Source: Vitis vinifera
Taxonomy: Eukaryota > Streptophyta > Magnoliopsida > Vitales > Vitaceae
Reading direction: 5' to 3'
Assembly: GCF_030704535.1 (NCBI RefSeq)
Contig: NC_081812.1
Location: forward strand, 23,287,501-23,351,500
Length of the DNA stretch: 64,000 bases
Shown here: piece by piece, positions 21,750-36,100 of the stretch
Numbering within the stretch: position 1 is the first letter of the stretch
Layout: every line of letters begins with the position of its first letter
The notes under the pieces: generated by a model
The model's input: only the letters and a program-made list of their open reading frames with translations
Told to the model about the DNA's origin: nothing
The model's database searches: none
Program-made: the position numbers and the translations under genes

Positions 21750-24700
21750 AAACTTCTTATTGACAAAATAAAAAATAAAAATAATTATTTTTTAATATAC
21801 AAATATAATTTCCCACTAATGAATTTTTCCTGATAGAAGTGGAGAAAACAATAAAAATAAAATATATCTTTAAACCAAAGTAAATTCTTATTTAACAGAG
21901 CAGAAAGAATCAATTATGATTATTGGCTGTAATTATTAGGAGTTAAGAAAATATAAAATTATTTATTTTTCAAAAAATGTTGGAATATTCCCTCGGCTTC
22001 GAACCTTCGTATAAGGATATCCCGGCTTCCTCCACCAAGGAATAATTTTAGCTCTACTCTCAAGCAACAACCACCAATAATAAGGGCCTAATTTAACAAA
22101 ATTTTGGGCCCATTCCCTAATGGGCCCACCAAACTAGTTTCATTATCAGACACTCATACCAGTCCAGAAATTCAGGCTGGTCCTGGCCAACAAGGAACCT
22201 TCCTTATCACAACCTAATCCACGCGCGCGTGTGTAGGCCCACCACCGCCCCTCAAAGTTTCGACCAAAGTGAAATTACCAATGAGGACATTCTTTATTGT
22301 AGAGATAGACTTATTCATGAGAACAAGACACTATTATTTAATAATATTTAGGTGCCAGAGGCTCATAGGAAAGCGACGACTCAATGAACTATCCCGAGAA
22401 TACGACGATAAAATGACAATGATAAAATAATATTAATTTCTCGTTTCTTACCGTCTCGGAGGTGTCAAACTGTGCCTAACATTGGATAACAAATGCCACG
22501 TTTAATTAAATAATTTATCGGAAAAGACACAGCCTTGGAAAAGGGTAAACTTGGGATTTCGGGATGTAACTGTCTGGTTAAGACGGTTGTCTCAATTAAT
22601 TAAATGAATTATTAATTAATCTTACCGAAATGGTCGAGCCACATTTTGGACCGTCGGATGAGAGTGATCTTAAGATTTCGGTCAACTTTGTTGAATTGTG
22701 TTCTGAAATATGCAAAGGACTCGAGAAGACTTCAGAAGTCGCAGTTTTCGAAAATTTGAGATGCTACATTCACTTTATATTTTCCTTTTTTATATATATA
22801 TAATTTATTAGACAATAAAAAATGATTTTTGATAGCAATTTTTAAAAACAATTCTTAATCCTGATTTTAAAATTTTATTTGAGAATTCAAATATTTTTTA
22901 TAAAGTTATTTTGTACTTTTATAAAATAAAATAATTTCCAAATATTCATAGGTTTAAGAAAACTGAAAAAAAAAACATATTTTCAAATTAAAAAAATCAA
23001 TAAAATATCTGTGAAACATGTTTTGTAAATTATAAGCAAATTATAAAACCATTTTGTCTGTTATAACGGTGACCAAGTGGAGCTTTACCCATTAGCTATA
23101 AAGTAAGATGGTGAAACCCAAAACTATAATATTACAAATAATTTAATCAATTTATTACCTTCTAAAGGTAACCCCGTGATATAAAATTTATAGTGGCAAT
23201 GCTTATTATGGTATTTTATAACGTTTCCCCGCCGACCTTAATCGACCAAAAAAACGACGTGAATACGAAGCTGCTATTATCTTACCTTCAAAAAAAAAAA
23301 AATTTAAAAATCAAAAAGCTTACGAGCCTCATGGGAATAATGACAAAATTGGATTTATTTTAATCACAACCAGCCTGATACCACCATATAAATAATAATT
23401 TTTATAATAAAGTAATATAGTCCTTTTATAATTTGTAATGTATGCAAACCTCATACTCTCTTCAGTGGATATGTTTGATTAATGTGCATGCCTAATATAT
23501 ATCGTCTCGCCGTCTTGGTTTTAAACATACGAGATGTACAAAAATAATTCTCTAAATATTTTATAAAAAATATTAGAATGTTTTTAATTATTTAAATCCA
23601 AAATTAGTGCCACCAAATGCATTTATGATGATTTTAAGGTTATGCGTTTGTCTTTCCTTGAAAGGAATTTAAGCGTATGCTTAAAAGCATTTTTTTTAAA
23701 TAGTCTTTTATCTTAAAAATAAATTTTCATCAAAATGTTGTTTCTTAAGATTTGTTTTTGAAAAATTATTATTTTTTAAGTTAAATTTGAGTGTTTTTCA
23801 CATGCATTTTGTAAAATGTTTTGAAAAACAATGGAAAATATTGGTAATATTTTATAAATCATTTTATTATATATAAGTGCATGGTACATTTGATGAAAAT
23901 AAATAAAAAATTTTTATTTTTTTAAATTAAAAACGAATTTTAAAAAAAAATTAACTGTGTTTAAAAATCATTTTTTAACAAATATTTTTTTGACAAATAA
24001 TATTAGTACGAACCTCAGTTTTTTTTTTTTTTTTTAATTATTGTTTGAAAATAACTTTTTAACACTTTGAATGTAAAGTGTCAACAGAGAGATAGCAAAG
24101 ACCTATAAAATGAAAAATTAAACAATACTACTGAATGGTTGGTTGGTTACTTTCAAGGCATGTTTGCTGCTTTTTATGGAAAGTACAGTAAAAAAATATT
24201 AAAAAAAAAAAAATCAAAGGTAGGTGAATCCCCACATTCTTCAGCCTTAATTAAAAAAAAAAAAAACATGTTAAGTGGCTGGTCCATTTCTTTTAAAATT
24301 GACCATCATTGAGCAGGGTCTAAGCATTCTTACATAGGGCATACCCACAAGTCATCACAACTTTAGACCAATTTTAAGTTGATGCGTGTTGGTTTTTTTT
24401 TTTTTTTTCTCAGATATCTCTAGCTAATGTGGCAGTATTAAGATTATTTTTTTTCCCTTTTTATTTTTTATTTTTTATTCTCGCTTATTCTTTTTATTTT
24501 TTAGTTTGATATATCTTCAAGCTTCCAAAAATCATTATTTTGAATAATTGAACATTTGATATGATTTTTTTGATTGAATGGAAGTGTACACGTTTGATTA
24601 GGTATGATTATTCTATAGATTGAAAAAATATTTTTGTCTCATTTAAAACGCGTATTTTAGACATTTGATTTAGACCCATGATTTTCTTATTTAAAAAATA

Positions 24701-25840
24701 TTTAATTATCATAGCATTATAATTTTTTCAATGAACAACAAAAAAAAAAAACTATAATTCAAAAATATTCCATTATATAAATAAAAAAAAGTTAAGTTTA
24801 TATTGAATATGTATTTGTTTTTACAGCAAATAACACAAACTGCGTTTTCAAATTATTATGTGTTGAATAATTGGACAATTGATATGATTTTTTGATTGAT
24901 TGAAGAGTAGGGTATTTCATGTGGTATAATTATTTGCTCGTAAGAAATAATATTTTAATCATCAAGACATTTGAAGCGTGTTATAGATATTTTATATCAC
25001 TTTGATCGAAATATTTTATATGGTATAATATTTGATTATTTGTCAAGATGTTTTCAACCATCATGCATTTAAAGCATGTTACATTCAACATTGAATATAA
25101 CATATTTAAAATTAATGAACTATTTTTAATTATTAAATTTACTCAAATTTATTCAACATATTCTTTAGCATCTCATCCGGACATTAAATTGTAACTTTTC
25201 ATTATCAAATTGAAGTGTATATATGACATCATTTAATTGGTGATATGCTTTTTATGTTTTAATTGAGATAAATAAATAAAATAATTTAAAATAAATAAAA
25301 AAATTATTTATTTACTTTTAATTTTTAAAAAATTGAAGGGTCAAATTTGGATATGCCTCCCGTTTTTCTATTTTTATTTAGAGAATTATCATATCTTTGA
25401 GGAAAGTTTTCTAATTCTACTACTTAGCTTTAAACGGGTTGGACAATGACACGTCACCCATTATCTTTGACCGTTATGCCGCACTAAACAGATCACCCAC
25501 CTTAAACCTTCTCACGAGATACTTTTTCACGATACTTCCAAGTTCCAACGAAGTTCTGCTCTTGTGCAGTCATATGCACCACACCAAATATCTTACCAAC
25601 TTTTAAATATTCTCACGAGATATTACGTGACGGGTACAATCAACAAGAAACTGTTGTGATTTACGGGATATTAGTTTCTATTTATATTTATTGTAGTTTT
25701 TCACTTTCCGTAGATTTGAATAAATAAATCAATATAAAATATTATATAATGATACATAATTGATAATTGTACTTAAAATTTATTTTGCTTTGTGAGAGAG
25801 GGGCTTGAACTCACAGGCCAAATGTCTTGACTCAAGCGAA
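21750..25840. other. AT-rich intergenic DNA between the PPR and ABCA1 genes
   Basis: No frame looks coding. A GC-richer patch at about 22180-22260 holds a GCGCGCGTGTG run. The stretch 24530-25120 is a decayed tandem repeat, listed separately. Homopolymer runs of T or A of 12-18 bases are frequent. Confidence 0.5.
24530..25120. repeat. Degenerate repeated block
   Basis: TTGAATAATTGAACATTTGA followed by ATGATTTTTTTGATTGAATGGAAG near 24540 recurs near 24862 as TTGAATAATTGGACAATTGA followed by ATGATTTTTTGATTGATTGAAG. AAACGCGTATTTTAGACATT near 24647 recurs in altered form near 24974 and 25068. The copies have diverged strongly. Confidence 0.5.
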
Positions 25841-25962
25841 AGGTGATTCTTCACCCTTTGCCACCTTCACGCCTTCCGTTTTTTCTTACGCGCGCAACGA
25901 AACACAGACTCTCTCTCTCTCTAGAGCGCTCTCTCTCTAGGGTTTGTGAGGAGCTAGAGAAG
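25841..25962 (+). promoter_or_regulatory. ABCA1 5' leader and proximal promoter
   Basis: A CT-rich leader (CTCTCTCTCTCTAGAGCGCT, then more CT repeats) runs into CTAGGGTTTGTG just before the ATG, a telo-box-like motif common in plant leaders. No upstream ATG lies between the CT tract and the start codon. No clear TATA box sits at a fitting distance. Confidence 0.55.
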
Positions 25963-27106
25963 ATGGGAAGGCAACGAGCGCAGTTGAGAGCCATGCTTCG
26001 CAAGAATTGGCTTCTGAAAATTCGTCACCCGTTTGTTACTTGTGCCGAGGTCGGTGGCTTATCTTTCGGTTCCATTTGGTTGCCGGGAAATTGCCGGAAA
26101 AGGAATCTTGTTTTTGACTTCTTGTTTATTTTCCAGTTAATAACCGGGAACCGAACGGGACTTACTTTTTCTTTGATTTTGTCGTTTTTAAGTTTATGGA
26201 CGATCCGTCTGTGATCTTCGTTACCTTTCTTTAAAGACCGATGAGAGAAAGTAAGAACAGAAGTGAAATCTTGGACTCTTAAAGAGAAGCCAGGGCTGAG
26301 AGGATTTGGTTTTCTTAGTCAAAATAGGACTTGAATTTGCAACGAACGGGATATTGATTTGTTTTACTTTTCTTGAAAAAAGAGATTTGAATTATCGGTG
26401 CTACTCTTTATTGTTCACTGAGAAAATATAAGAAAAGAAATGAAATCTTTGAATTTCATTTTTCTTAGTTGTGACGGCGTTGTGATTTCTGTCATATTTC
26501 TTTAAAGCCGGTTAGGTCGGTGAGAAATTATAAGAAACAAAGTGAAACGTTTAAACACAGCTTCTTCACCAAGAACATATAAAAATTGAGGAGAAATCTT
26601 TAATATTTTTTTAGTGTATCGATGATCAGTTTGTGATCTATGTATCTTTCCTTAAATTCTGTTTGGTTGGTGAGAAAATATACGACTCTTCAAATTTAAA
26701 TCGAGGTTAAGAAAAATCTGTTATACTAGTTAGAATGTGAATTTGAATTTAATTGAGCTGAACTTTAAATTATTTTTTTCCCTTTTTTTGAAAAAGAATT
26801 TTTAATATTCGTTTTTTTTTTTTTTGTAATTAAAGTGGTTGGATAAAATTTAGCAATTAATGCCTAGTATTTGTTTAAATTTTGGGGTGGTTGGTAAAGG
26901 AAAATCGATTATTGGATGTTCAGTTCTCTTCAATTGAAATTTGCTGGGAAATGAGATACAATAGTTGCAAAAATTGAGATTGTTTCTTTGTTTGTTTATT
27001 TTCTTATTTGTTTTATTATTTGGCAGATTTTGCTTCCTACTGTTGTAATGCTGATGTTAATAGCTGTGAGGACACAAGTTGATACAAAAGTCCACTCGGC
27101 ACAACC
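25963..27106 (+). other. ABCA1 exons 1-2: cytosolic N-terminus and first membrane helix
   Basis: Exons 25963-26049 and 27027-27106, residues 1-56. Exon 1 encodes a basic N-terminus and ends at an intron of about 1 kb. Exon 2 opens with [14 protein letters not shown] (30-43), the first membrane-spanning helix, which is characteristic of subfamily A. Confidence 0.93.
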
Positions 27107-30100
27107 GTATGTTTTCTTCAACATTGGCTATCTTTTCTTGTTACATTTCTTTTAGTTTCTGATTTCCGATACCATCCATTTGGTTGCCAAGGGAACTGAC
27201 AAAAAAGAAATAAGAAAAGTAAATAAAAGATGAAGATTTTTAATCTTATGTTGTTTCTTCTTTTTGCCTTCCAGAATATAAAAAAACTCACATCAGTGAG
27301 CCTGTAGTTGCTCAGATTGGTTGAATTTTGTCCTGGGTCCAAAGAATAAAAAATCTATGCTTCAAAGTGGCAAGGGGTTGGGTGGGGACGTGGGAGGTTC
27401 CAGATTGAAGTATATGAGGGTGTAAAAAAGATGAAAAAAGTTACCTATTAAAAAATTTACATACTTCAATTATTTTTTAATTTTTTTTTTTTTTTACTTT
27501 ACTATGTTTTCTTAACAACCAAACAAATCAGAGATTGCGAATAAAGGAACAGGAAAGGAAATTGCAAAAAGGCTTTATTGTTTTTCTGGATCAATTTTAT
27601 TTTTTCTTTATAGATTTACTGTTTTGTGAATCTGTATGGTTTTTAATTTTTGTGCTCATGTGGGAAGTGACAATACTATGGCTTTATGAACCTGGTCTAG
27701 ATACGTTCGGAAAGGGATGTTTGTGGAAGTGGGCAAAGGTGATGTATCCCCTAGTTTTGGACAAGTATTGGAGTTATTGTTGGCCAAGGGTGAGTATTTG
27801 GCTTTTGCACCGGATACAAAGGAGACAAGGATGATGATTAACTTAATGTCGATAAAATTTCCTCTACTAAAGGTACTATTGTTTATAAGTTTTTTTTTTT
27901 TCTTTCTCTTTGATGGGCTAGTTTTTCTTCCCTTCTCCTTGATGAGTTAGTTAGGGATTCTTTTCGAACCCTTTCTTGGAGCCGTATAAATGCCTATCAT
28001 TCCCTTATTGTTTTCCTTGACAAGTATTTTCAGAAGTTTTTTTATTTTGTTTACAGTTAGTCACTAGAGTTTACAAAGATGAACTAGAGCTGGACACCTA
28101 CATAAGGTCTGATCTTTATGGTACCTGCAATCAAGTCAAGTAAGTTATATGGTATCTGTGCTGGTGGTACCGATATGTTAAATTGTTGAAAATGAAGTCC
28201 TGTTTTTACGTTCCAAAATGTTGATTTGGAAGGATGAAGTAATACAATGCACATAACAGTTCTAAATTGGATCCTTCATTCTAATGGCTTTTAATACTTG
28301 TGCTCTGTTATCTTTATATTGGTATTATTCTATGGTACCTAATGATTTTTTACAGTTATTCAATCTCTTATGCGCTTGCCATTTTATCCATCTTGCCACT
28401 GTATATACATTTGCACGCAGCAGAAGTGAGTTCCTTGAATTTTTATACCAAAATGTCCTAAACACATGTCTTGTTCCTTGCACATTATCATAAAACCGTC
28501 CAATACATTAATAACAAGGACGAAGAGAATACAAGAATTAAGAAAACAATGTAAGTACTTGATACAGTTGATCTCTTAATCATGCTTGTAAAAAAACAGT
28601 TGGATCTTTTTATTATACAATAACTCTTGAGAGATGAGCAATCCTACATCTGCTAATAAAATAACCATATGCTGTTCAAGGTCCTCTTCTCCAACGTCCC
28701 AACCAACCCCTCCCTCCAACAGAAAATGGTCTAAAATCTTCCATTATAAAAACTGTCAGCTGACCCTGTTACTCACGTCCAACCTGAAGATGTTGTAACT
28801 CATGTGGTGTGAGGGCTGAATGTCTGAGCAACTAAATGCTAGTAAGACTTATATTAAAGTCAGTAGCAATGCTAATTTAAGATTTAATTGATGACTTGCA
28901 ATAAATATCTTGCATGAATTTAATTTTATGACACTTGTCTAGTGATATAGCTGCTTCTCTTCAGTTGCAAGCCTGGGTCGGCCAAGCAGTTTGCCTGTGG
29001 GTTTGCCAAGAAGGGTTCTAGGAACCTGGAGTTGTTGCAGGAGATTACTATCCCCTTGAATTGTTGTTTATGGGGTTGAATTTTTTCAGGGCTTATTTTT
29101 GCAATTACCACTCAGTTGTCATAAATTTCATTTTAATGCCCCATCTGAAGGGTTTTCCATCCTTCCACCATATTGCCTTCCTGGTTTATAATGCCTGCTT
29201 ACAAGAGTTATGCATGCATTTCATTGGCCATCAGAATTTATTAATTCTTGTTTGAAGTTGGGTTTCTGTCTCCAGTTCTTTGCAAAAGATATTTTTGCTT
29301 CTTTGCTGTGGCACTGATGGTCCTAAATGATTTATTTCCAATTTGTTTAGGAATTGTTCAAATCCCAAGATCAAAGGAGCAGTAGTATTTCATGATCAAG
29401 GTCCACTAGTATTTGATTACAGTATACGCCTCAACCACTCTTGGGCTTTCTCAGGATTTCCTGATGTTAAAACTATCATGGATACAAATGGTCCTTATCT
29501 CAATGACTTGGAACTGGGTGTGGATGCTGTCCCTACTCTGCAATACAGCTTCAGTGGATTTTTGACTGTATGACTTTAACCCATTGATCAATCTTTTTAG
29601 TTTTTAGTTGATAAAAATTAAAAGTTCCTTGTTAAATGTGGTTCATTGTTCACTGTTATGTTTCTCCAATTAAAGATGTGTTTGGAAGATGATCTGTACT
29701 TCTGTATTTCACTGCAGCTGCAGCAGGTCTTGGATTCTTTCATAATATTTGCGGCCCAGCAAAATGAAGCTAACATGGTCAATGAAAACATTGAATTGCC
29801 TTCAAATACTTCCCTGATCAAGCAGTCATGGATGCAATTCATCCCTTCAAACATCAAAATAGTTCCCTTTCCGACTCGTGAATACACTGATGATGAGTTC
29901 CAGTCCATTATCAAGAGTGTCATGGGACTACTGTATGCATCTTTTGACTTTTCCCGTCCTGGAATTCCTTTTTGATTCCTTATTATTTTTATCTGAAAGT
30001 GATAGTTTTAGCCCTTTTTTCTAGCATAATTTTTTATTTATGTGGAATTGGATGAGCAGGTATCTATTGGGATTTCTCTATCCAATCTCACGACTGATCA

Positions 30101-33100
30101 GCTATTCTGTGTTCGAGAAGGTTTGATAATGAGTATGATACATAACAATGAGTATTAAATCTGGAAAAAAGAGTTCATACATGCATTTTCTACTGTTTCT
30201 TTTGTTCTTTCCCATGGTTATACAGTTAAAAACAGAGTATTTAATTGTCTGGCTTCAAATTTTTAGCTGAATGCTCTTGATTTTTATATTTCAGGAGCAG
30301 AAGATAAAAGAAAGTCTGTACATGATGGGTCTGAAAGATGAGATATTCCATCTCTCTTGGTTTATCACATATGCCTTACAAGTAAGCTTTATACATGTTT
30401 TCATATTGAGTCACTAGTTTTGTATGCCCTTCAATTTGTATATTGTATATGTGTGTATTTTTATGAATCTAGAAATGCCATGGTGTTAGTAGTTTAATTT
30501 GTTTTGCAGTTTGCCGTTACGTCTGGGATTATTACGGCTTGCACAATGGATACACTTTTCCAGTATAGTGATAAATCATTGGTGTTCATCTACTTCTTTT
30601 TATTTGGACTTAGCGCCATCATGCTGTCATTTTTGATCTCTACATTCTTCACACGAGCAAAGACAGCTGTGGCAGTTGGCACCCTTTCTTTTCTTGGAGC
30701 CTTCTTTCCTTATTACACTGTCAATGACCAGGCTGTCCCTATGTCAGTATTCTTGCTATCTCAATTTTATTCTGGTTTATAGTGCAGAATCTATATTGTT
30801 TTAATGTCATATAGAAGTCATTAGAACATTTTCTACATTCAGGATATTAAAGTTCATTGCATCTTTGCTTTCACCTACGGCCTTTGCACTTGGGTCAATT
30901 AACTTTGCTGACTATGAGCGTGCCTATGTTGGGCTTCGTTGGAGCAATGTATGGCGGGTATGTTTTGTATTTGGGCTTAGTTGTTTGTCAACTAATTTAT
31001 CTTTGGGTTTCTAAAATTTCAAGACTATGATTTCTCTAGGCATCATCTGGAGTAAATTTTTTGGCCTGTCTCCTGATGATGTTGCTCGACGCATTGTTGT
31101 ACTGTGCCATTGGTCTTTACCTGGATAAGGCATGTCTTCTAACACTTTCCTTCTCTTTGGATGTTGTTCAATTATATTAATGTAGTTGCTAGTTCATTTT
31201 GCTGTTGTTTTCTTTTCGATGAAGAACTTCTTTGAAATGGCTGTGCCTTTCAAGGGATGGTTTTTTTGTAGTCGTTTTATCATTATACAATATCTGGTTT
31301 GTGATGTAATGTTTAGAAGTTTGTTCATATGATCAGGTTCTTCCTAGGGAGAATGGAGTCCGTTCGCCATGGAACTTTCCATTCCTGAAGTGTTCATGGA
31401 GAAAGAGAAGTTCCATCAAACATGAAGATTGCAGTTTTGACTTTAAAAATGACAGGAGAAAAGTTAATTTTTGTAGTAATGATATTTCTGGACCTGCTGT
31501 GGAAGCAATAAGCTTGGATATGAAGCAACAAGAACTTGATGGCAGGTAGATGTAGTGAAAAAAGTGCATTGATCTCTACATATTTTATTCATTTTTTCCT
31601 TACATCCTTTATTTGGTTTTGCAGATGCATCCAGATTAGAAATCTCCATAAGGTTTATGCTACTAAAAAGGGAAATTGTTGTGCTGTTAACTCATTACGA
31701 CTCACCTTGTATGAAAATCAGATTCTTGCTCTTCTGGGTGAGCATGTTCAATTCTAGATCCTTCCCTGCTCTTCTGCCTTTTTTCTTTCAGTATTTTAGA
31801 TTGGCGTTTCTGATTCTTTTGATTTTAAATATCAGCATAATTCTGTATGCATTTATTTTTCAATGTATTTAATTAACAAGTGCTTCTTGTTTATGATTAT
31901 GATTGTATTTATACAAATCTATGCTATGCAAATATGATCAAGTCAGTTATGTCTCTGAAATGACTTAGCTTCTTTGATATTTTGGCATCATGTTTTCGAT
32001 CAAGGGTTAATCATTGCTGAAGAGAAACCAATTCTCTTACTTGAATTAAAGGGCTAACAAATTGTGTATATTTATGCCCTAAAATCTTTAGCAAGAATGT
32101 GAAAAGTTGGTGTTGTGCAAAAATTTGATATTTTGTACTTTTCGCTTTTGAGGGCTGTGCTGCAACTGTAACAGAATTTATCCTTTGTGGAATACTTCTC
32201 CAGATCTTCATTGTCCCATATTAGTATTTGCTTGCTTCAACAACATGAAGTAACAAAATTATTTTGCATCATTTCTTTGTGTTAGAAAACTTGTGTTAGG
32301 TAGGGTGTTGAAGATTTTTGCAGTTCATTTTGTGTATCTGATTCAATGGGAACTCCTCTTCACACTCTTGTTCTCTCATATGGCCATATGGGACTTACAC
32401 TCATCTTAAAATTTTATGTCTTCTCTTTATTGCACATGAATCAAACTTAACATGTGTTAAACAAAATTTCCAGTCTATAAAAAAGAATCACATGTAGAGG
32501 TTATGTCTAAAATATTTTTAGGGGGATGTGCTTCTTGTTCTCTTCTTCTCCCTCTCTCTCTCACATATTTTTGAATTATTATTTTGAAGGACACAATGGG
32601 GCTGGTAAAAGCACTACAATCTCCATGCTTGTTGGCCTTCTGCCTCCTACTTCTGGGGATGCTTTGGTGTTTGGGAAGAATATCATAACAGAAATGGTAG
32701 TATCTCTGTTTTCCATAGGCTATATCTTTTCATATCTTTTTCTTTACTGTTTCTATATCATGTTATGCATATAATCTTTTCTCAAATGATGGACAAAATC
32801 CATTTGTTGAGAAAATATGGTTTACAATTTCTCTCAGTTTTACAAACCACCCAAAAGTCAATGGTTTGATACATAACTTCAATCATGTCTCTAGGGATCA
32901 AATATATGACCTCTATATTTGGTGTTTGAGTGCTTTGCCCTTGAACCTCTTTGCGTTAGGAGGCTAGGTTATGTGCTAGTAGGTCCTAAATACCACCTAA
33001 TATAATTACTTGCTCTTTTGGGGCTTATCTGAGTCCAACAATAGCAATGTTCCCCATTTAAATATTTTATTCGGTTTGAATCTGTTCTGTAGGATGAAAT

Positions 33101-36100
33101 ACGGAAGCAATTGGGCGTGTGCCCTCAAAATGATATTCTCTTTCCAGAGTTAACTGTAAGTAAGAAGAATGTTTTTATTTTTTATTTTTCCTTTTTATTT
33201 TCTGTCTAATGTTTTATCTAACATTATACCTTTAATTTTCAAATATTACTTCTCCATGCTTACATTGATTGTAAATGAAGGAGAACTTCTGCTCTATCAT
33301 CTAGATGAAACTCATTCAGATAATTAGGTGCTGATTTGTCATAGGTTTTGGGCTGTTTATATTGTGCATTTTTTATACTATTTATTTGGCTTTAAAAAAA
33401 AAAACAGACAATGAGTTGCCTATTACAGGGTTCCACCCTTATACTACTTAAAATTCCTTTTCTTTGTTTCCAATGTCGCTTGTCTTCATCAGCAGTGAGA
33501 ATGGGTTACAATTTTTTTTAACATCCTTTTTTATCCAGATTCATTTTCTTGTTTGACAGTACTTGTTATCCATTATCACGTATAAAAATTTGCTTGTTAT
33601 CCAGATTCATTTTCTTAGAAGTTTAAAAAGCATATAAACAACCCAAATGAAGAAAATTATATAAATACCCTTATGTTAATCAACTTAAGATCTTCTTGTT
33701 CCTTTTCCTTCCTTTAATGAGTAAACCTTGAAAGCTCATCCCCATTAGGATGATTTCTTTTAAATTTTAGTTGTCTTTGAAGGATCCCTACATGAAAAGG
33801 GTCATTTCACACATCAAGCTCTCAAGTACCGAACATGGAAATGATGCTTTAAACAGCAACAAATGTTGCAATCAATTTAAAACTAAATGCTTGGAACATG
33901 TACTGAATGATAAACAAAGCAATATAAGCAAACTTCAAAATAAATAAGACAAGTATCGACATATGACTAAACCAAATACAAAATGTCCAATGGTTTAGTA
34001 ATCTGATTATCTCTATAACCTTTTCAGAAAGTGCCAAAAGAAATTAGCTTCAGAGGTTGCATAGCTAGATAAAAAACCAATGTCCTACTCCTTGCTTGAG
34101 TGAACAGAGTTTGAAATATGGAGAAAAACAGGGTGAGTTCGAAATTCCAGCAAGGGGTCATAATGTAGTGGTGTGAGGAATAGAGTGTTTACAGTAGAAT
34201 TTCAGGTAAAAGAAATATCACTTAAATCAAATACAAATACAAACTTTAGAATTTGTATGTTTTCTTTCAGATAGCTCCTGAAACAGATCATATTCAAATC
34301 ATATCTAAATATATATGATGTAAGCTGTGAAACAGGTGGTGATTCATTCTGCAGTTATAATTATGAAGTAACTAAACTTGTAGATTAACCCAAAATATAT
34401 CTGCCAACAATTGCCACAGTTGATGTCCAACATATATATCAATACCATTTTGTTGTTTTCTAGCTTTAGATTTGTTTGAAATTTTGCTGAGCGAATTTGG
34501 TTTTATTTTTATCTGATATTTTCATTTTTTCTTTCCTCTTTGCTTTTGGGAACTAAATCCTTTTTAGTGATTGGGATGTCTCTTATTATATGATGCTCTT
34601 ACTTAGTTTCACTTGGTTAATTTCTTTATCTAGGTAAAGGAGCATTTGGAAATATTTGCCATTTTGAAAGGTGTAACGGAGAACTTTTTGGAGAGCGCTG
34701 TAACTGAGATGGTAGATGAAGTGAGTTCCGGCCTTTGCTTGCTATTTGGGTCTTTCATGCATATGCTAATTAAAACTTCTCCATTTGTACTTTTTTTTTT
34801 AACTGAAAAAAATCCAGATATGCCTCCTAAGGGGGGAAAAAAAGAAAAAAAGAAAAAGAAAAGAGAAAAACTAAAAAATGTATGTGTAGATTTTGTAGCC
34901 ACATATTACAATGGTTGTGTTGTTCCTGGTGTAGCTTTTCTAATTATCTGGTGCATTCTATTTCCTAACACTAAATGATGACCTAAAAATCTCTTGAATT
35001 CTGTTCATCCTTGTTGGAATGAACTATATTGGTTCTATACCTAGTGCCAAATCTTTGAAGTTGATTGCAATGCAATATTTGTGGAGAAGTTTCATTACTT
35101 TACTTTCAATTTGAAGCAGTCATATCCTGAAATTGGCTTGGAGGGTTTATTTGTAAGAAAAACATCCAGTTGTTGAGTATGCAACATCTAGGAAAGTGGA
35201 TCAACTTGCAAAGTTTCTTCTGAAAAATCAAAGACATCCTCCAAATGACTTATTTCTTACATGTTTATGTGCAAGGAGAAAGCTTACAGTACATGACTTG
35301 ATTAACTGGACCTGATTTTAAGGCACGTTTACTAAAAGGCAATGGAAATTTGCCTCTCATGTACTCTGTCTATCCTGCTTAACCTAAAATTTTAAGGCAT
35401 GTTTACTAAAAGGGAATGGAAATTAAGATTTGTATCCCATTCTCAGTGATGGGGTACCCAGTAATAAGTTTACTACTTTGATGCCCATTTTACCATATGG
35501 AGAAGTCAGTGTTCATGATAATGGATATCATACATAAACTTTGGACTGAACTTCTTAGTTCATTTTTTTCTTGACATGCAATCTAAGATGCATACTTGTT
35601 ATTTTGAACTTTTATAGAAGTTACATGCCTGTCCTTATTTTCATAAGGAATATGGATAAAAAAACCACCTCTTTGTTAGGGAATGAGAATCTGACCCAAA
35701 TATACCATCGTAAAATTGGAATGGGAATTATTAGATTCTATTGTATTATTAGGTTTCTTAGAAATGATTCCTGCTATAGTTTCATTAAATCATTATATTA
35801 TCGGCAAAATAGTACACACTATAGGACATTTTCCTTAATGTGTTTAATAAACTAATCCATAATGAATGAGAAAAGAAAGGGGTTTAGAATTCAATCATAA
35901 ACCTTAATGCAAACATATTGTGATTGGAAATTCACTTATTCACTTAATGCACATTGTCATTAATTATTGTGATAGATCTATTGATACTTTGTCATCTAAA
36001 ATCTAATATATTATATCACTTGGTTCCTTATCGTAATCTTGTCCTTAATTTTAAGTACATTCAAGTTCCCTCTCCCCCCCTTTTTTTTTCGTCTCTTCTA

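Noticed and set aside
21990..22020. tRNA-like CTTCGAACC word
   Set aside because: No A box, no cloverleaf and no acceptor stem around it. No tRNA gene was found in the window.
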